32,098 bases of DNA from contig JAKPTF010000049.1 of assembly GCA_029571225.1 (NCBI GenBank), positions 1 through 32,098 on the forward strand, written 5' to 3'. The notes beneath the pieces are model-generated. The model worked only from the letters and a program-made list of their open reading frames with translations. It had not been told where the DNA came from and did no database searches. The DNA comes from Candidatus Omnitrophota bacterium. Lineage in GTDB: Bacteria; Omnitrophota; Gorgyraeia; Gygaellales; Profunditerraquicolaceae. The translations under genes and the position numbers were made by a program. This document shows, one piece after another, positions 7,356 to 15,949 of the stretch (its first letter is position 1; each line of letters opens with the position of its first letter).

Positions 7356-8452
7356 AGAAGATCCGCGTAGCTCTTAAGGACCGTTCCTATAACATCCATA
7401 TCGGAGCAGGGATCATGCGGCAATGCGGCCATATCGCGGCGCGGCTGGCGGTCGGCACCGACGCCTATGTCATAACCAACCGCCGGATACAGGCAAAATA
7501 CGGGCGTACGCTCTGCGCGTCGCTCAAGGCCGCGGGCATATCGTCCACGGTCAGGCTTATCCCTGATACGGAAAAGAGCAAATCTTTTGCCACAGCGGCC
7601 GCTGTGCTCAATGATCTTGCCCGTTTTGACAGGAACAGGCATGTGTTCATCGTCGCGCTTGGCGGCGGGGTGGTGGGGGACCTCGCGGGGTTCATCGCCG
7701 CCGTGTATAAGCGGGGAATCCCCTACATACAGGTTCCGACCACGCTGCTGGCGCAAATCGATTCGTCAATCGGCGGCAAGACCGCGATTGATCTGCCTGC
7801 CGGGAAGAACCTTGTCGGCGCGTTTCATCAGCCGCGTGCGGTAATCACTGATGTATCCGCGCTTGCGAGCCTTGGTAAGCGCCAGCTTTGCCAGGGCATG
7901 GCAGAGGCGATCAAGTACGGGCTTATCAGAGACAAACGGCTGTTTCTCTATATAGAGAAGAACATCGCCGGCCTTCTTGCCAAGGACAGGCGCGCATTGT
8001 CGTTTGTGATCGCCAGATGTTCCAGTATCAAAGCGGATATTGTCAGCCGCGATGAGCGGGAAGAGAAGTCATTGCGCACGATCCTGAATTTCGGCCATAC
8101 AATCGGCCACGCGATAGAATCGGCATCGGGATACAACAGGTACGGCCACGGGGAAGCGGTTGCACTGGGTATGCTTGTCGCCTCGGATATCAGCAGGCAG
8201 ATGAAGATGATCACGGCCCATGATCAGGAGCGGATCATACGGCTTATCAAGGCAGCAGGCCTGCCGGTAAGGCTCAAAGGCGTTCCCTTTCGCAAGATAA
8301 TTTCCATGCACTATCGCGACAAAAAATTCAAGGCGGGAAGGAACAGATTTGTGCTGCTGGATGGGATCGGCAGGGCCCGGGTCGTTGAGAATATCAGCCT
8401 TTTCATTATCAGAAGCACCCTTGCGAAGTCATCAGGCCCCGCTATTTGCTGA
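7352..8452 (+). CDS. aroB: 3-dehydroquinate synthase
   Basis: A 366-residue AroB, which cyclises DAHP to 3-dehydroquinate in the shikimate pathway using NAD+ and a divalent metal. The conserved blocks are all there: ALGGGVVGDLAGFIAA, a PTTLLAQIDSSIGGKT stretch, GKNLVGAFHQP, NFGHTIGHAIE and HGEAVALGM, which include the metal-binding His and Glu residues. The start overlaps the protease stop (ATGA), so the two are probably translated together although their functions look unrelated. No other aro gene is present. It ends 9 nt before the long palindrome. Confidence 0.96.
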   Translation: MKKIRVALKDRSYNIHIGAGIMRQCGHIAARLAVGTDAYVITNRRIQAKYGRTLCASLKAAGISSTVRLIPDTEKSKSFATAAAVLNDLARFDRNRHVFIVALGGGVVGDLAGFIAAVYKRGIPYIQVPTTLLAQIDSSIGGKTAIDLPAGKNLVGAFHQPRAVITDVSALASLGKRQLCQGMAEAIKYGLIRDKRLFLYIEKNIAGLLAKDRRALSFVIARCSSIKADIVSRDEREEKSLRTILNFGHTIGHAIESASGYNRYGHGEAVALGMLVASDISRQMKMITAHDQERIIRLIKAAGLPVRLKGVPFRKIISMHYRDKKFKAGRNRFVLLDGIGRARVVENISLFIIRSTLAKSSGPAIC

Positions 8453-8461
8453 GCGGGTTTG

Positions 8462-8524
8462 AAAGCAGAAGGACGTGTTTAATTTTATTGCCGTTCCATA
8501 AAATTAAACACGTCCTTCTGCTTT
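8462..8524. terminator. Perfect 27-bp inverted repeat between convergent genes, probable bidirectional terminator
   Basis: Left arm 8462-8488 and right arm 8498-8524 are exact reverse complements (27 bp), with a 9-nt loop TGCCGTTCC. The aroB stop ends 9 nt before the repeat and the stop of the minus-strand gene lies 9 nt after it, so the repeat is centred between two convergent genes. The outer ends AAAGCAG/CTGCTTT give a short T run on either strand. It explains the whole 8453-8533 gap. It is far longer than most intrinsic terminators. Confidence 0.8.
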
Positions 8525-8533
8525 ATTTCTTGA

Positions 8534-9124
8534 TCAGCGATAGCGGAGCCTGATGACCTCGTTATCCTTCATCAACTCGACACCTTCGGAGCTGATGGAG
8601 GTGACCGTTGCGCCGTCAACGGTTTCCCCGACTCCGACGACTTTGTTATTGATGATGGCGCTTGACAGCCCTGCGCCCTCTGACAGGAATATGCCGTTGA
8701 CGACATAGGGCTCGGTCTGGGCTTGCGCAGGAGGCTTCGGGGCTTTTTTCGCAGCCGCGAAAGTCTCGCTCAATGACAGTTCAGCCTGTCCTTTTTTTCC
8801 GCCGCGCGCCGGCCGCGCGGGCGCAGAGGCGGTGCGGGCTCCTGCGGCCTTCACGCCCGCGGTTTTGGACGGGGCAGCAGGCTGGGGCTTGAACATCGGC
8901 ACGACCGAATCAAAGGCAAGCTTCGCAACGACAATGCCGATGATGACCATGACAATCGTCTTGACTATATGCTTGATGTCGAATTCTGATTTTTTTTTCT
9001 GGGATTCCGCGGGTTTTGGCGGGGTCGGTTTTGCCTGTGCTGCAGGCTGCGGAGGCACCGGCGCAGCCCCTGGTTGAGGTGGGGGGGTTACCGGTGCGTT
9101 CGTAAATGGATTTATCTGGTCCAT
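8534..9124 (-). CDS. Single-pass inner-membrane protein with GspB/PulC-like periplasmic domain
   Basis: A 196-residue protein, the only minus-strand gene seen. It starts with a Pro/Ala/Gln-rich cytoplasmic stretch (about residues 1-45), has one membrane helix (about 53-71), a basic Ala-rich linker, and a C-terminal domain of about 60 residues. That domain contains YVVNGIFLSEG, SAIINNKVVGVGETV and VELMKDNEVIRLRYR. This resembles the periplasmic domains of type II secretion GspB/GspC/PilP-like proteins (VNGI..., SAIINxK...V..G). Those help connect the inner-membrane assembly platform to the secretin. No other secretion genes are nearby. ATG 9124 was chosen over 9172 because a promoter lies between them. 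Family call moderately secure. Confidence 0.65.
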   Translation of the reverse strand: MDQINPFTNAPVTPPPQPGAAPVPPQPAAQAKPTPPKPAESQKKKSEFDIKHIVKTIVMVIIGIVVAKLAFDSVVPMFKPQPAAPSKTAGVKAAGARTASAPARPARGGKKGQAELSLSETFAAAKKAPKPPAQAQTEPYVVNGIFLSEGAGLSSAIINNKVVGVGETVDGATVTSISSEGVELMKDNEVIRLRYR

Positions 9125-9131
9125 GGCAGTT

Positions 9132-9159
9132 ATTATAACAAAGAAAAATATTTTGTAAA
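9132..9159 (-). promoter_or_regulatory. Sigma-70-type promoter for the GspB-like gene, probably leaderless
   Basis: On the minus strand TTTACA (9154-9159) and TATAAT (9132-9137) are separated by 16 nt. Only 7 nt separate the -10 box from the ATG at 9124, so transcription would start at or next to the A of the start codon. No Shine-Dalgarno sequence precedes that ATG. Confidence 0.65.
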
Positions 9160-9194
9160 TAAAAATCTGCATTTTTAACGCGGTTTAATTTAAC

Positions 9195-9223
9195 TTGACA
9201 ATAGTGTAGTTTTCCTATAAAAT
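9195..9223 (+). promoter_or_regulatory. Strong sigma-70-type promoter for guaB3-guaA
   Basis: TTGACA (9195-9200) and TAAAAT (9218-9223) are spaced by exactly 17 nt in an AT-rich gap. This predicts a start near 9230 and a leader of about 80 nt. GAGGAG lies about 6 nt before the ATG at 9310. I see no riboswitch-like fold in the leader. Confidence 0.75.
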
Positions 9224-9309
9224 TAATCTCTCGATCAATATATTTTTGAGAAAGCTTACATTTATTCATCTTCTTGTATAACAATAACTTACAATAAGAG
9301 GAGCGTGAA

Positions 9310-10470
9310 ATGGCAGAGTGGATAGGCATAGCCCGCAGGGCACGCAGATGTTATGGTTTTGACGAGATTGCGCTTGTTCCCGGTTCACAGACCGTGAATC
9401 CGAATGAGGTTGATACGACCTTTGAGTTCGCCGGAAAAAAATTCAAGGTTCCTATCCTGGCAGCCGCAATGGACGGCGTTGTTGACGTCACGTTCGCTGT
9501 CGAAATGTCGCGCCTGGGCGGCATGGCGGTATTGAACCTTGACGGCCTGCAGACGCGGTTTGCCGATCCGGATACGGTGCTTGAGAAGATTGCCAAAACG
9601 CCCGCGCAGGAAGCCACGGAGCTTATCCAGAGCGTGTACCGCACCCCTATCCAGGAAAAGCTTATTGCCAGGCGCGTCAAGGAGATAAAACAAAAGAAGG
9701 CCTACGCTGCAGTGAGCTGTATCCCTGCGCACGCCCAGGAGTTCGGCACGATCGCGGTCAAGGCTGGTGCCGACGTCATCGTGGTGCAATCAACGGTCAC
9801 CACGCCCAAGCACGTGTCGACCGAATATAAGACCCTGGACCTGGCGAAGTTCTGCAAGTCTGCAAGAATACCCGTGATCCTGGGAAATTGCGTGACATAT
9901 GAGACGACCCTTGAACTTATGGAAACCGGGTGCGCCGGGCTGCTGATCGGCGTTGGGCCAGGGGCCGCGTGCACGACGCGCGGAGTGCTGGGCATCGGCG
10001 TGCCGCAGGTGACCGCGACCGTCGATGCCGCTGCTGCGCGGAATTTCTATTTTAAGCGCACGGGCAGGTACGTTCCCATCATTACCGACGGCGGGATGAA
10101 CCGCGGCGGGGACATCTGCAAGGCGTTTGCCTGCGGAGCTGACGCGGTCATGATCGGCTCGAGCTTTGCCAGAGCGAAGGAAGCCCCGGGCAGGGGTTAC
10201 CATTGGGGAATGGCCACGTCAAACGTGAACCTTCCGCGCGGCACGCGCATATATGTCGGGACCACGGGCGCACTCAAGGAGATACTGTTCGGGCCTGCCA
10301 AGACCGATGACGGCTCCCAGAACCTGATGGGCGCTTTGACGACCTCCATGGGGTCCCTGGGCGTCGAGAACATCAAGCAGATGCAGGACGTCGAAATCAT
10401 TATCGCACCGTCGATCCAGACCGAAGGCAAAGTATTCCAGGCAGGCCAGAAAGTGGGTATGGGGAAATGA
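9310..10470 (+). CDS. GuaB3-type IMP dehydrogenase, CBS-less
   Basis: A 386-residue TIM-barrel protein of the GuaB3 branch (IMP dehydrogenase-related, no CBS insert). The catalytic loop reads [15 protein letters not shown] with the active-site Cys at 221, and the flap-proximal sequence [13 protein letters not shown] resembles this branch. IMP dehydrogenase oxidises IMP to XMP with NAD+, the first committed step to GMP. The 4-nt overlap with guaA, which uses XMP, strongly supports that activity here. The ATG at 9310 has GAGGAG in front. With CBS domains absent, the usual nucleotide control through the Bateman module cannot operate. A GMP-reductase-like role is less likely given guaA. Confidence 0.88.
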   Translation: MAEWIGIARRARRCYGFDEIALVPGSQTVNPNEVDTTFEFAGKKFKVPILAAAMDGVVDVTFAVEMSRLGGMAVLNLDGLQTRFADPDTVLEKIAKTPAQEATELIQSVYRTPIQEKLIARRVKEIKQKKAYAAVSCIPAHAQEFGTIAVKAGADVIVVQSTVTTPKHVSTEYKTLDLAKFCKSARIPVILGNCVTYETTLELMETGCAGLLIGVGPGAACTTRGVLGIGVPQVTATVDAAAARNFYFKRTGRYVPIITDGGMNRGGDICKAFACGADAVMIGSSFARAKEAPGRGYHWGMATSNVNLPRGTRIYVGTTGALKEILFGPAKTDDGSQNLMGALTTSMGSLGVENIKQMQDVEIIIAPSIQTEGKVFQAGQKVGMGK

Positions 10471-12008
10471 GCAAAGAACTGGTGCTGATCCTTGATTTCG
10501 GGTCACAGTATACACAGCTGATCGCGCGGCGCGTCAGGGAAAACAAGGTGTTTTCCAAGATCATGCCGTATACGATTTCAGCCAGAGAGATCGCCGCGCT
10601 GTCTCCCAGAGGGCTGATCCTTTCCGGCGGCCCGGCGTCCGTCGTTGAGAAAAAATCTCCCCTGCCTGACAAGGATATTTTCAAGCTCGGCATCCCGGTC
10701 CTGGGCATCTGTTACGGGATGCAGGCGATCGCGCAGCTGCTGGACGGCAAGACCAGGCATACCAGGGAGCGCGAATACGGCAAGACAGAGCTTTTCGTGG
10801 ACGATAACCGCGATCTTTTCAGCAACGTCCCGGGGAATTTCACCTGCTGGGCCAGCCACGGCGATTACGTGACGAAGCTGCCGCCGGGTTTCGTCATTGC
10901 GGCCCATACGCTCAATGCGCCCATTGCCGCCATGTCAAACAAGAAGCGCAGGATCTACGGCGTGCAGTTCCATCCGGAGGTCACCCATACCGAAAAAGGC
11001 AACCAGATTATCAGCAATTTTCTCTTCCGTATCTGCGGCTGTTCAGGCAGATGGACCATGGCCGCGTTCGTGCGCGAAACGGTCGACACGATCAAGAAAA
11101 CAGTCGGAAAGGACAAGGTGGTGCTTGGCCTTTCAGGCGGGGTTGATTCGTCGGTCGCCGCCCTTCTGGTCCATAAGGCCATCGGCAAGAACCTCCGGTG
11201 CATTTTCATCGACAACGGCGTGATGCGCAAGGATGAGCCGGATCAGATCAGGAAGGTCTTCAAGAACATGTACCATCTGAACCTCGATTACGTCGACGCC
11301 TCGAAGTCATTCCTCGCCAAGCTCAAGGGCGTCGAGGATCCCGAACAGAAACGCAAGATCATCGGCGCGGAATTCGTGCGGATCTTCGAGCAGGAGGCCA
11401 GGAAGCTGAAAGGCGTCAAGTACCTCGCCCAGGGAACGCTGTATCCCGACGTCATCGAATCCGTATCTGCGACGGGAGCTCCGTCCGCGAAGATCAAGAG
11501 CCACCATAACGTCGGTGGCCTTCCCGAACACATGAAGTTGAAGCTCCTGGAGCCTTTGCGCGACCTTTTCAAGGACGAGGTGCGCGCCATCGGCAAAGAG
11601 ATCGGCCTTCCGGAAAGCATCATCTACCGCCAGCCGTTCCCCGGCCCGGGCCTTGCGATCCGAATCATCGGCGAGGTCACGCAGGACCGGCTCAAGATAC
11701 TGCGCGAGGTTGACAGCCGCGTGCTCGATGAGATCATCAAGGCAGGGCTTTATCAGCAGCTCTGGCAGTCGTTCGCGGTGCTTTTGCCCATCAAGACCGT
11801 CGGTGTCATGGGCGACGAGCGGACCTACGACAATGTCGTGGCCCTGCGCTGCGTGACGAGCCACGACGGCATGACCGCCGACTGGGTGCGCCTGCCTTAC
11901 GAGGTGCTTGAAAAGATCTCCAGCCGAGTGATCAACGAGGTCAAGGGCGTCAACCGCGTCGTGTACGATATCACCTCGAAGCCTCCCGCGACCATCGAGT
12001 GGGAGTAG
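10467..12008 (+). CDS. guaA: GMP synthase (glutamine-hydrolysing)
   Basis: A 513-residue two-domain enzyme that aminates XMP to GMP. The class I glutamine amidotransferase domain (about 1-190) has nucleophile Cys82 in [10 protein letters not shown] and the His/Glu pair in [12 protein letters not shown]. The ATP-pyrophosphatase domain carries the P-loop LSGGVDSS, and the C-terminal dimerisation domain ends with [11 protein letters not shown], as in most GuaA proteins. Length is normal. The start overlaps the guaB3 stop by 4 nt, so XMP formation and use are coupled in one operon driven from 9195. Confidence 0.98.
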   Translation: MSKELVLILDFGSQYTQLIARRVRENKVFSKIMPYTISAREIAALSPRGLILSGGPASVVEKKSPLPDKDIFKLGIPVLGICYGMQAIAQLLDGKTRHTREREYGKTELFVDDNRDLFSNVPGNFTCWASHGDYVTKLPPGFVIAAHTLNAPIAAMSNKKRRIYGVQFHPEVTHTEKGNQIISNFLFRICGCSGRWTMAAFVRETVDTIKKTVGKDKVVLGLSGGVDSSVAALLVHKAIGKNLRCIFIDNGVMRKDEPDQIRKVFKNMYHLNLDYVDASKSFLAKLKGVEDPEQKRKIIGAEFVRIFEQEARKLKGVKYLAQGTLYPDVIESVSATGAPSAKIKSHHNVGGLPEHMKLKLLEPLRDLFKDEVRAIGKEIGLPESIIYRQPFPGPGLAIRIIGEVTQDRLKILREVDSRVLDEIIKAGLYQQLWQSFAVLLPIKTVGVMGDERTYDNVVALRCVTSHDGMTADWVRLPYEVLEKISSRVINEVKGVNRVVYDITSKPPATIEWE

Positions 12009-12035
12009 GGATTTTTTTATAGCCCCGTACCAGTC

Positions 12036-15000
12036 ATGCCGCATTCCGAATTCGTCCATCTCCACCTTCATACGCAGTACAGCCTTCTTGACGGCGCCTG
12101 CAGGATACCTGATATCCTCAAGAAGGCGAGGGATTTCAACATGGATTCCCTGGCGATCACCGACCATGGCAATATGTTCGGCGCCATCGATTTTTACCTG
12201 GCCGCGCAGAAGGCGGGGATCAAGCCCATCATCGGCTGTGAGGTGTATGTTGCGCCGAAATCCCGCCTCGAAAAGGCGGCCAATTCCTCCGAAGATTCAT
12301 TCCACCATCTGATATTGCTCGCGCGCGACGAGGCCGGATATCAGAATCTCATGAAGCTGGTATCGATCGGGTACCTCGAAGGGTTCTATTACCGGCCGCG
12401 CGTCGACAAGGAAGTCCTCCGGAAACACTCAAAAGGCCTTATCGCCATGACCGCCTGCCTCAAAGGCGAGGTACCGTCGCTTTTGCGGGAGCTGCGGGTC
12501 CATGATGCGCAGAAGGCAGCCGACGACTACGCGCAGATATTCGGCAAAGAAAACTTCTTTCTCGAAGTCCAGCAGAACGACATCCCCGAACAGAAGACCG
12601 TCAACGAAGGGCTCCTGAAGCTGTCGCAGGCGATGGATCTGGAGCTCGTCGCGACCAATGACGTGCATTATCTGGTCCGGGAGCATGCGCGCGCGCACGA
12701 GGCGCTTTTGTGCATCCAGACGCAAAATATGCTCGAGGACGAGAACCGGTTCAGGTTCAGGACGGATCAGCTGTATTTCAAGTCTCCGGAGGAAATGATC
12801 GCGGCGTTCAAAGATTTCCCGCGCGCAATATCCAATACGGTCGAGATAGCCGGCCGCTGTAACCTCGAGCTCAATTTTAAATCCTACCACCTGCCCAAAT
12901 ACGAAGTCCCCGAGGGCATGACCAAAGAGGATTTTTTAAGGTCCGTGTGCGAACAGAACCTGCCTCTGCGCTATCCCGGCGCCGACCCGGAAATACGCAG
13001 GCGCCTGGAACATGAACTGAAGACCATCAAGGACATGGGGTTCACCAGCTATTTCCTGATCGTCTGGGATTTCATCCATTATGCCAAGAGCCGGAATATC
13101 CCCGTTGGGCCGGGCCGCGGGTCTGCTGCGGGAAGCATCGTCAGCTATCTCCTGGGCATCACGGATATCGACCCGCTGAAATACAACCTGCTGTTCGAAC
13201 GTTTTCTCAATCCCGAGCGCGTGAGCATGCCCGATATAGACATCGATTTCTGCTACGAGCGAAGGCCCGAGGTCATCGAATACGTCACCAGGAAATACGG
13301 CAAGGAGAACGTCGCGCAGATCATTACCTTCGGGACCATGCAGGCGCGCGCGGTCGTGCGCGACGTGGGCCGCGTCATGGGCATGCCCTACGCCGACGTG
13401 GACCACATCGCAAAGCTCATCCCGCCGCCTGATCCGGGCAATCCCGAGGCCGGCCTGCAGGAGGCGCTCAAGGCCGAGCCGGAACTGGACAGCCTGTACA
13501 AGAACGACGAGCAGGTCAGGAATCTCATCGATATCGCCCTGACCCTTGAGGGCCTGAACCGCCACGCCTCGACGCACGCCGCGGGCGTCGTCATTGCCGA
13601 CCGGCCGCTTGACAATTACATGCCGCTGTTTAAAACTCAGGAGGATCAGATCACCAGCGGTTACGAGATGAAGACGCTGGAGAAGATCGGCCTCCTGAAG
13701 GTCGATTTCCTGGGCCTGAAGACTTTGACCGTCATCGACCAGGCGGTCAAGCTCATCAAGGAGAACCGGCATGTCGATCTCGATATCAACGCGATCGCGC
13801 TTGACGACGCGGCGACATACAGGCTGCTTTCTGAAGCGCGCACGCTGGGCGTGTTCCAGCTTGAATCGTCAGGCATGCGCGACCTTTTGCGCAAGCTTGA
13901 GCCCGAGGGGTTCGAGGACCTGATCGCGCTTTTGGCTTTGTACCGGCCCGGGCCAATGGGTTCGGGAATGCTCGAAGATTTCATCAAGCGCAAGAAAAAG
14001 CTCGTGCCGGTCAGGTACGACCATAAGCTGCTCGAGCCTATCCTCAAGGATACCTACGGCATCATGCTCTATCAGGAACAGATCATGTTTATCGCCTCGC
14101 AGCTTGCCGGATTCTCGCTCGCGCAGGCCGATCTTTTGCGCAGGGCGATGTCGAAGAAGATCCCGGAGGTCATGGAGCAGCAGCGAAAGGCCTTCGTGTC
14201 CGGCTGCCTCAAAAAGGGCGTCAAGGATACGGTCGCAAACAAGATCTTCGACCAGATCGTGTTCTTCTCCGGCTACGGTTTTAACCGCAGCCACAGCGCT
14301 GCCTACGCGATCATTTCGTACAGGACCGCGTTTTTGAAAGCCAATTACCCCGTAGAGTTCATGACCGCGCTTCTGACTTCCGAGCGCGATAATACGGACA
14401 AGATCGTCGAATACGTCAACGAAGCGGAGCGCATGGGCATACCGGTCCTGGCGCCGTCGATCAATGAGTCAGGCGCGTATTTCAGCATCGAGGAGAAGGA
14501 TAAGATCAGGTTCGCGCTCCTTGCCATCAAGAACGTGGGCAAGGGCGCGGTAGAGTCTATCATCCAGGCCCGCAGGGAACAAGGGCCGTTCAAGTCCCTT
14601 GACGATTTGTGCCGGCGTGTCGATCTGCGCCTGGCCAACCGCAAGGTCCTGGAATCGCTTATCAAGGCAGGGGTACTCGATTGTTTCGGCAGGCACAGGT
14701 CGACGCTGTTCTCAGGGCTGGACGCGGTGCTGGAGCAGTCTTCGCAGATGCAGAAGGAGAAGGCCTCCGGCCAGATGTCGTTTTTTGACCAGCCTGAGGG
14801 CGGAGCTGGTTTTGGGCACAAGGCGGAATCTATGGCCGAGGTGAAGGAATGGCCTGAACCGCAGCTGCTCGCGTTCGAAAAAGAACTGCTCGGATTCTAT
14901 GTGAGCGGCCATCCGCTGGCCCGCTATGCGAAACAGCTGCAGCGTTTCACATCCTGTTCGATCAGCAGCCTGCCAAAGCTCAAAGACGAAGAGGTGGTCA

Positions 15001-15509
15001 AGGTCGTCGGCCTGATCACCAAGGTCAAGAATACGATCACGCGTAAAAAACAGGAGAAGATGGCAATTTTGCTCGTGGAAGACCTGGAAGCGGTAATAGA
15101 AGTTCTTGTTTTTCCCGCAACATACCAGAAGGTCAGCAGATATATCCAGTCTGGCACGGTCGTTATGCTTCGCGGCAGGCTCGATATAAAGGAAAGCTCT
15201 CCCAAGATCATCGCTGAGGACCTTTTCCCGTTTGACGAAGTATATAAACTCGTCAAAGGCCTTAAGATCGATCTGGCAGGCATTAAAGAAAATATCTTTG
15301 AGTCTTTGAAAAAGCTTTTGAGCGCCTCAAACGGTCCTATTCCGGTGTATTTGCACCTTGATTCAGCGTCAAAGACCCGCGTTCAGGTTATCGTTGGCCA
15401 GGAATTATTCGTGACCGTCACCGATCAGCTTATCCAGGATATTGAAAATCTCGTCGGAGAGAACCGCGGGGCAAGCCGCGGCGAATCCCGCGTTTCGCTC
15501 ATCCTTTAA
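12036..15509 (+). CDS. dnaE: DNA polymerase III alpha subunit
   Basis: A 1157-residue replicative polymerase of the DnaE1 type. The N-terminal PHP domain (about 1-280) opens with HLHLHTQYSLLDG and shows TDHGN, GCEVYV, HHLILLAR, ACLKGE and TNDVHYL, so its metal-binding residues appear intact. Palm-domain aspartates lie in MPDIDIDF (D400, D402) with the third in KVDFLGLKTL. Helix-hairpin-helix and OB-fold regions follow; the OB part begins near VKVVGLITKVKNTI. ATG 12036 puts the PHP motif at the usual distance from the N-terminus, but no clear ribosome binding site precedes it. An intact PHP site could provide proofreading, as shown for some other DnaE1 enzymes. It stands 27 nt after guaA. Confidence 0.97.
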   Translation: MPHSEFVHLHLHTQYSLLDGACRIPDILKKARDFNMDSLAITDHGNMFGAIDFYLAAQKAGIKPIIGCEVYVAPKSRLEKAANSSEDSFHHLILLARDEAGYQNLMKLVSIGYLEGFYYRPRVDKEVLRKHSKGLIAMTACLKGEVPSLLRELRVHDAQKAADDYAQIFGKENFFLEVQQNDIPEQKTVNEGLLKLSQAMDLELVATNDVHYLVREHARAHEALLCIQTQNMLEDENRFRFRTDQLYFKSPEEMIAAFKDFPRAISNTVEIAGRCNLELNFKSYHLPKYEVPEGMTKEDFLRSVCEQNLPLRYPGADPEIRRRLEHELKTIKDMGFTSYFLIVWDFIHYAKSRNIPVGPGRGSAAGSIVSYLLGITDIDPLKYNLLFERFLNPERVSMPDIDIDFCYERRPEVIEYVTRKYGKENVAQIITFGTMQARAVVRDVGRVMGMPYADVDHIAKLIPPPDPGNPEAGLQEALKAEPELDSLYKNDEQVRNLIDIALTLEGLNRHASTHAAGVVIADRPLDNYMPLFKTQEDQITSGYEMKTLEKIGLLKVDFLGLKTLTVIDQAVKLIKENRHVDLDINAIALDDAATYRLLSEARTLGVFQLESSGMRDLLRKLEPEGFEDLIALLALYRPGPMGSGMLEDFIKRKKKLVPVRYDHKLLEPILKDTYGIMLYQEQIMFIASQLAGFSLAQADLLRRAMSKKIPEVMEQQRKAFVSGCLKKGVKDTVANKIFDQIVFFSGYGFNRSHSAAYAIISYRTAFLKANYPVEFMTALLTSERDNTDKIVEYVNEAERMGIPVLAPSINESGAYFSIEEKDKIRFALLAIKNVGKGAVESIIQARREQGPFKSLDDLCRRVDLRLANRKVLESLIKAGVLDCFGRHRSTLFSGLDAVLEQSSQMQKEKASGQMSFFDQPEGGAGFGHKAESMAEVKEWPEPQLLAFEKELLGFYVSGHPLARYAKQLQRFTSCSISSLPKLKDEEVVKVVGLITKVKNTITRKKQEKMAILLVEDLEAVIEVLVFPATYQKVSRYIQSGTVVMLRGRLDIKESSPKIIAEDLFPFDEVYKLVKGLKIDLAGIKENIFESLKKLLSASNGPIPVYLHLDSASKTRVQVIVGQELFVTVTDQLIQDIENLVGENRGASRGESRVSLIL

Positions 15510-15533
15510 ATACCCATCCCGCAACGCTTTGAA

Positions 15534-15625
15534 GCAAAAATTTATTTGACGTTTGGGTTATTTTATGCTATATTTAACTCGTATATTCGTAAACTTTTGG
15601 AGACGTTATAGTTGCAAAAATTTAT
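15534..15625 (+). repeat. 12-bp direct repeat flanking the HU/IHF promoter
   Basis: GCAAAAATTTAT occurs at 15534-15545, ending right at the -35 box, and again at 15614-15625 in the leader, exactly 80 bp apart. Each copy has an AT-rich core. They could be binding sites for the HU/IHF-like product itself or another regulator; this role is inference. Confidence 0.55.
15546..15574 (+). promoter_or_regulatory. Sigma-70-type promoter for the HU/IHF-like gene
   Basis: TTGACG (15546-15551) and TATATT (15569-15574) are spaced by 17 nt in the 146-nt gap after dnaE. The leader would be about 75 nt and ends in GGAGGAG shortly before the ATG at 15656. This is one of the few real intergenic gaps in the window. 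Confidence 0.75.
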
Positions 15626-15655
15626 CGGGTGGTTGAGCAAAAGCGGAGGAGTTAG

Positions 15656-15928
15656 ATGACAAAGAAGGATATAATTCTCAAAGTCGCTGATGAGACGAAT
15701 CTCAAACAGACTGACGTGAAACAGGTCGTGCAAAAGACCTTTGATTATATGGTCGAAGCGCTTGTCAGAGGAGAAAAGATAGAACTGCGCAATTTCGGCG
15801 TATTCAAGGTCAAAGAAAGAAAAAGCCGCACCGGAAGAAATCCCCGCACAGGGCAGGTCGTTCCTGTTCCTCCCCGGAAAGTCGTTGTATTTAAGCCTGG
15901 CCTGGAAATGAAACATCAGGTCAAATAA
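15656..15928 (+). CDS. HU/IHF-family DNA-binding protein
   Basis: A 90-residue nucleoid protein that bends DNA as a dimer. It has the family pattern: MTKKDIILKVADETNL, then VEALVRGEKIELRNFGVF, and the beta-arm with RTGRNPRTGQ and the intercalating Pro region VPVPPRKVVVFKPG. The GRNPRTG arm is the standard HU/IHF signature. A strong GGAGGAG precedes the start. It has its own promoter and may control itself through the 12-bp repeats around it. hisS starts 21 nt after its stop. It cannot be assigned to HU rather than IHF from sequence alone. Confidence 0.95.
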   Translation: MTKKDIILKVADETNLKQTDVKQVVQKTFDYMVEALVRGEKIELRNFGVFKVKERKSRTGRNPRTGQVVPVPPRKVVVFKPGLEMKHQVK

Positions 15929-15949
15929 TATAAGTCAAAGCCGCTTACC

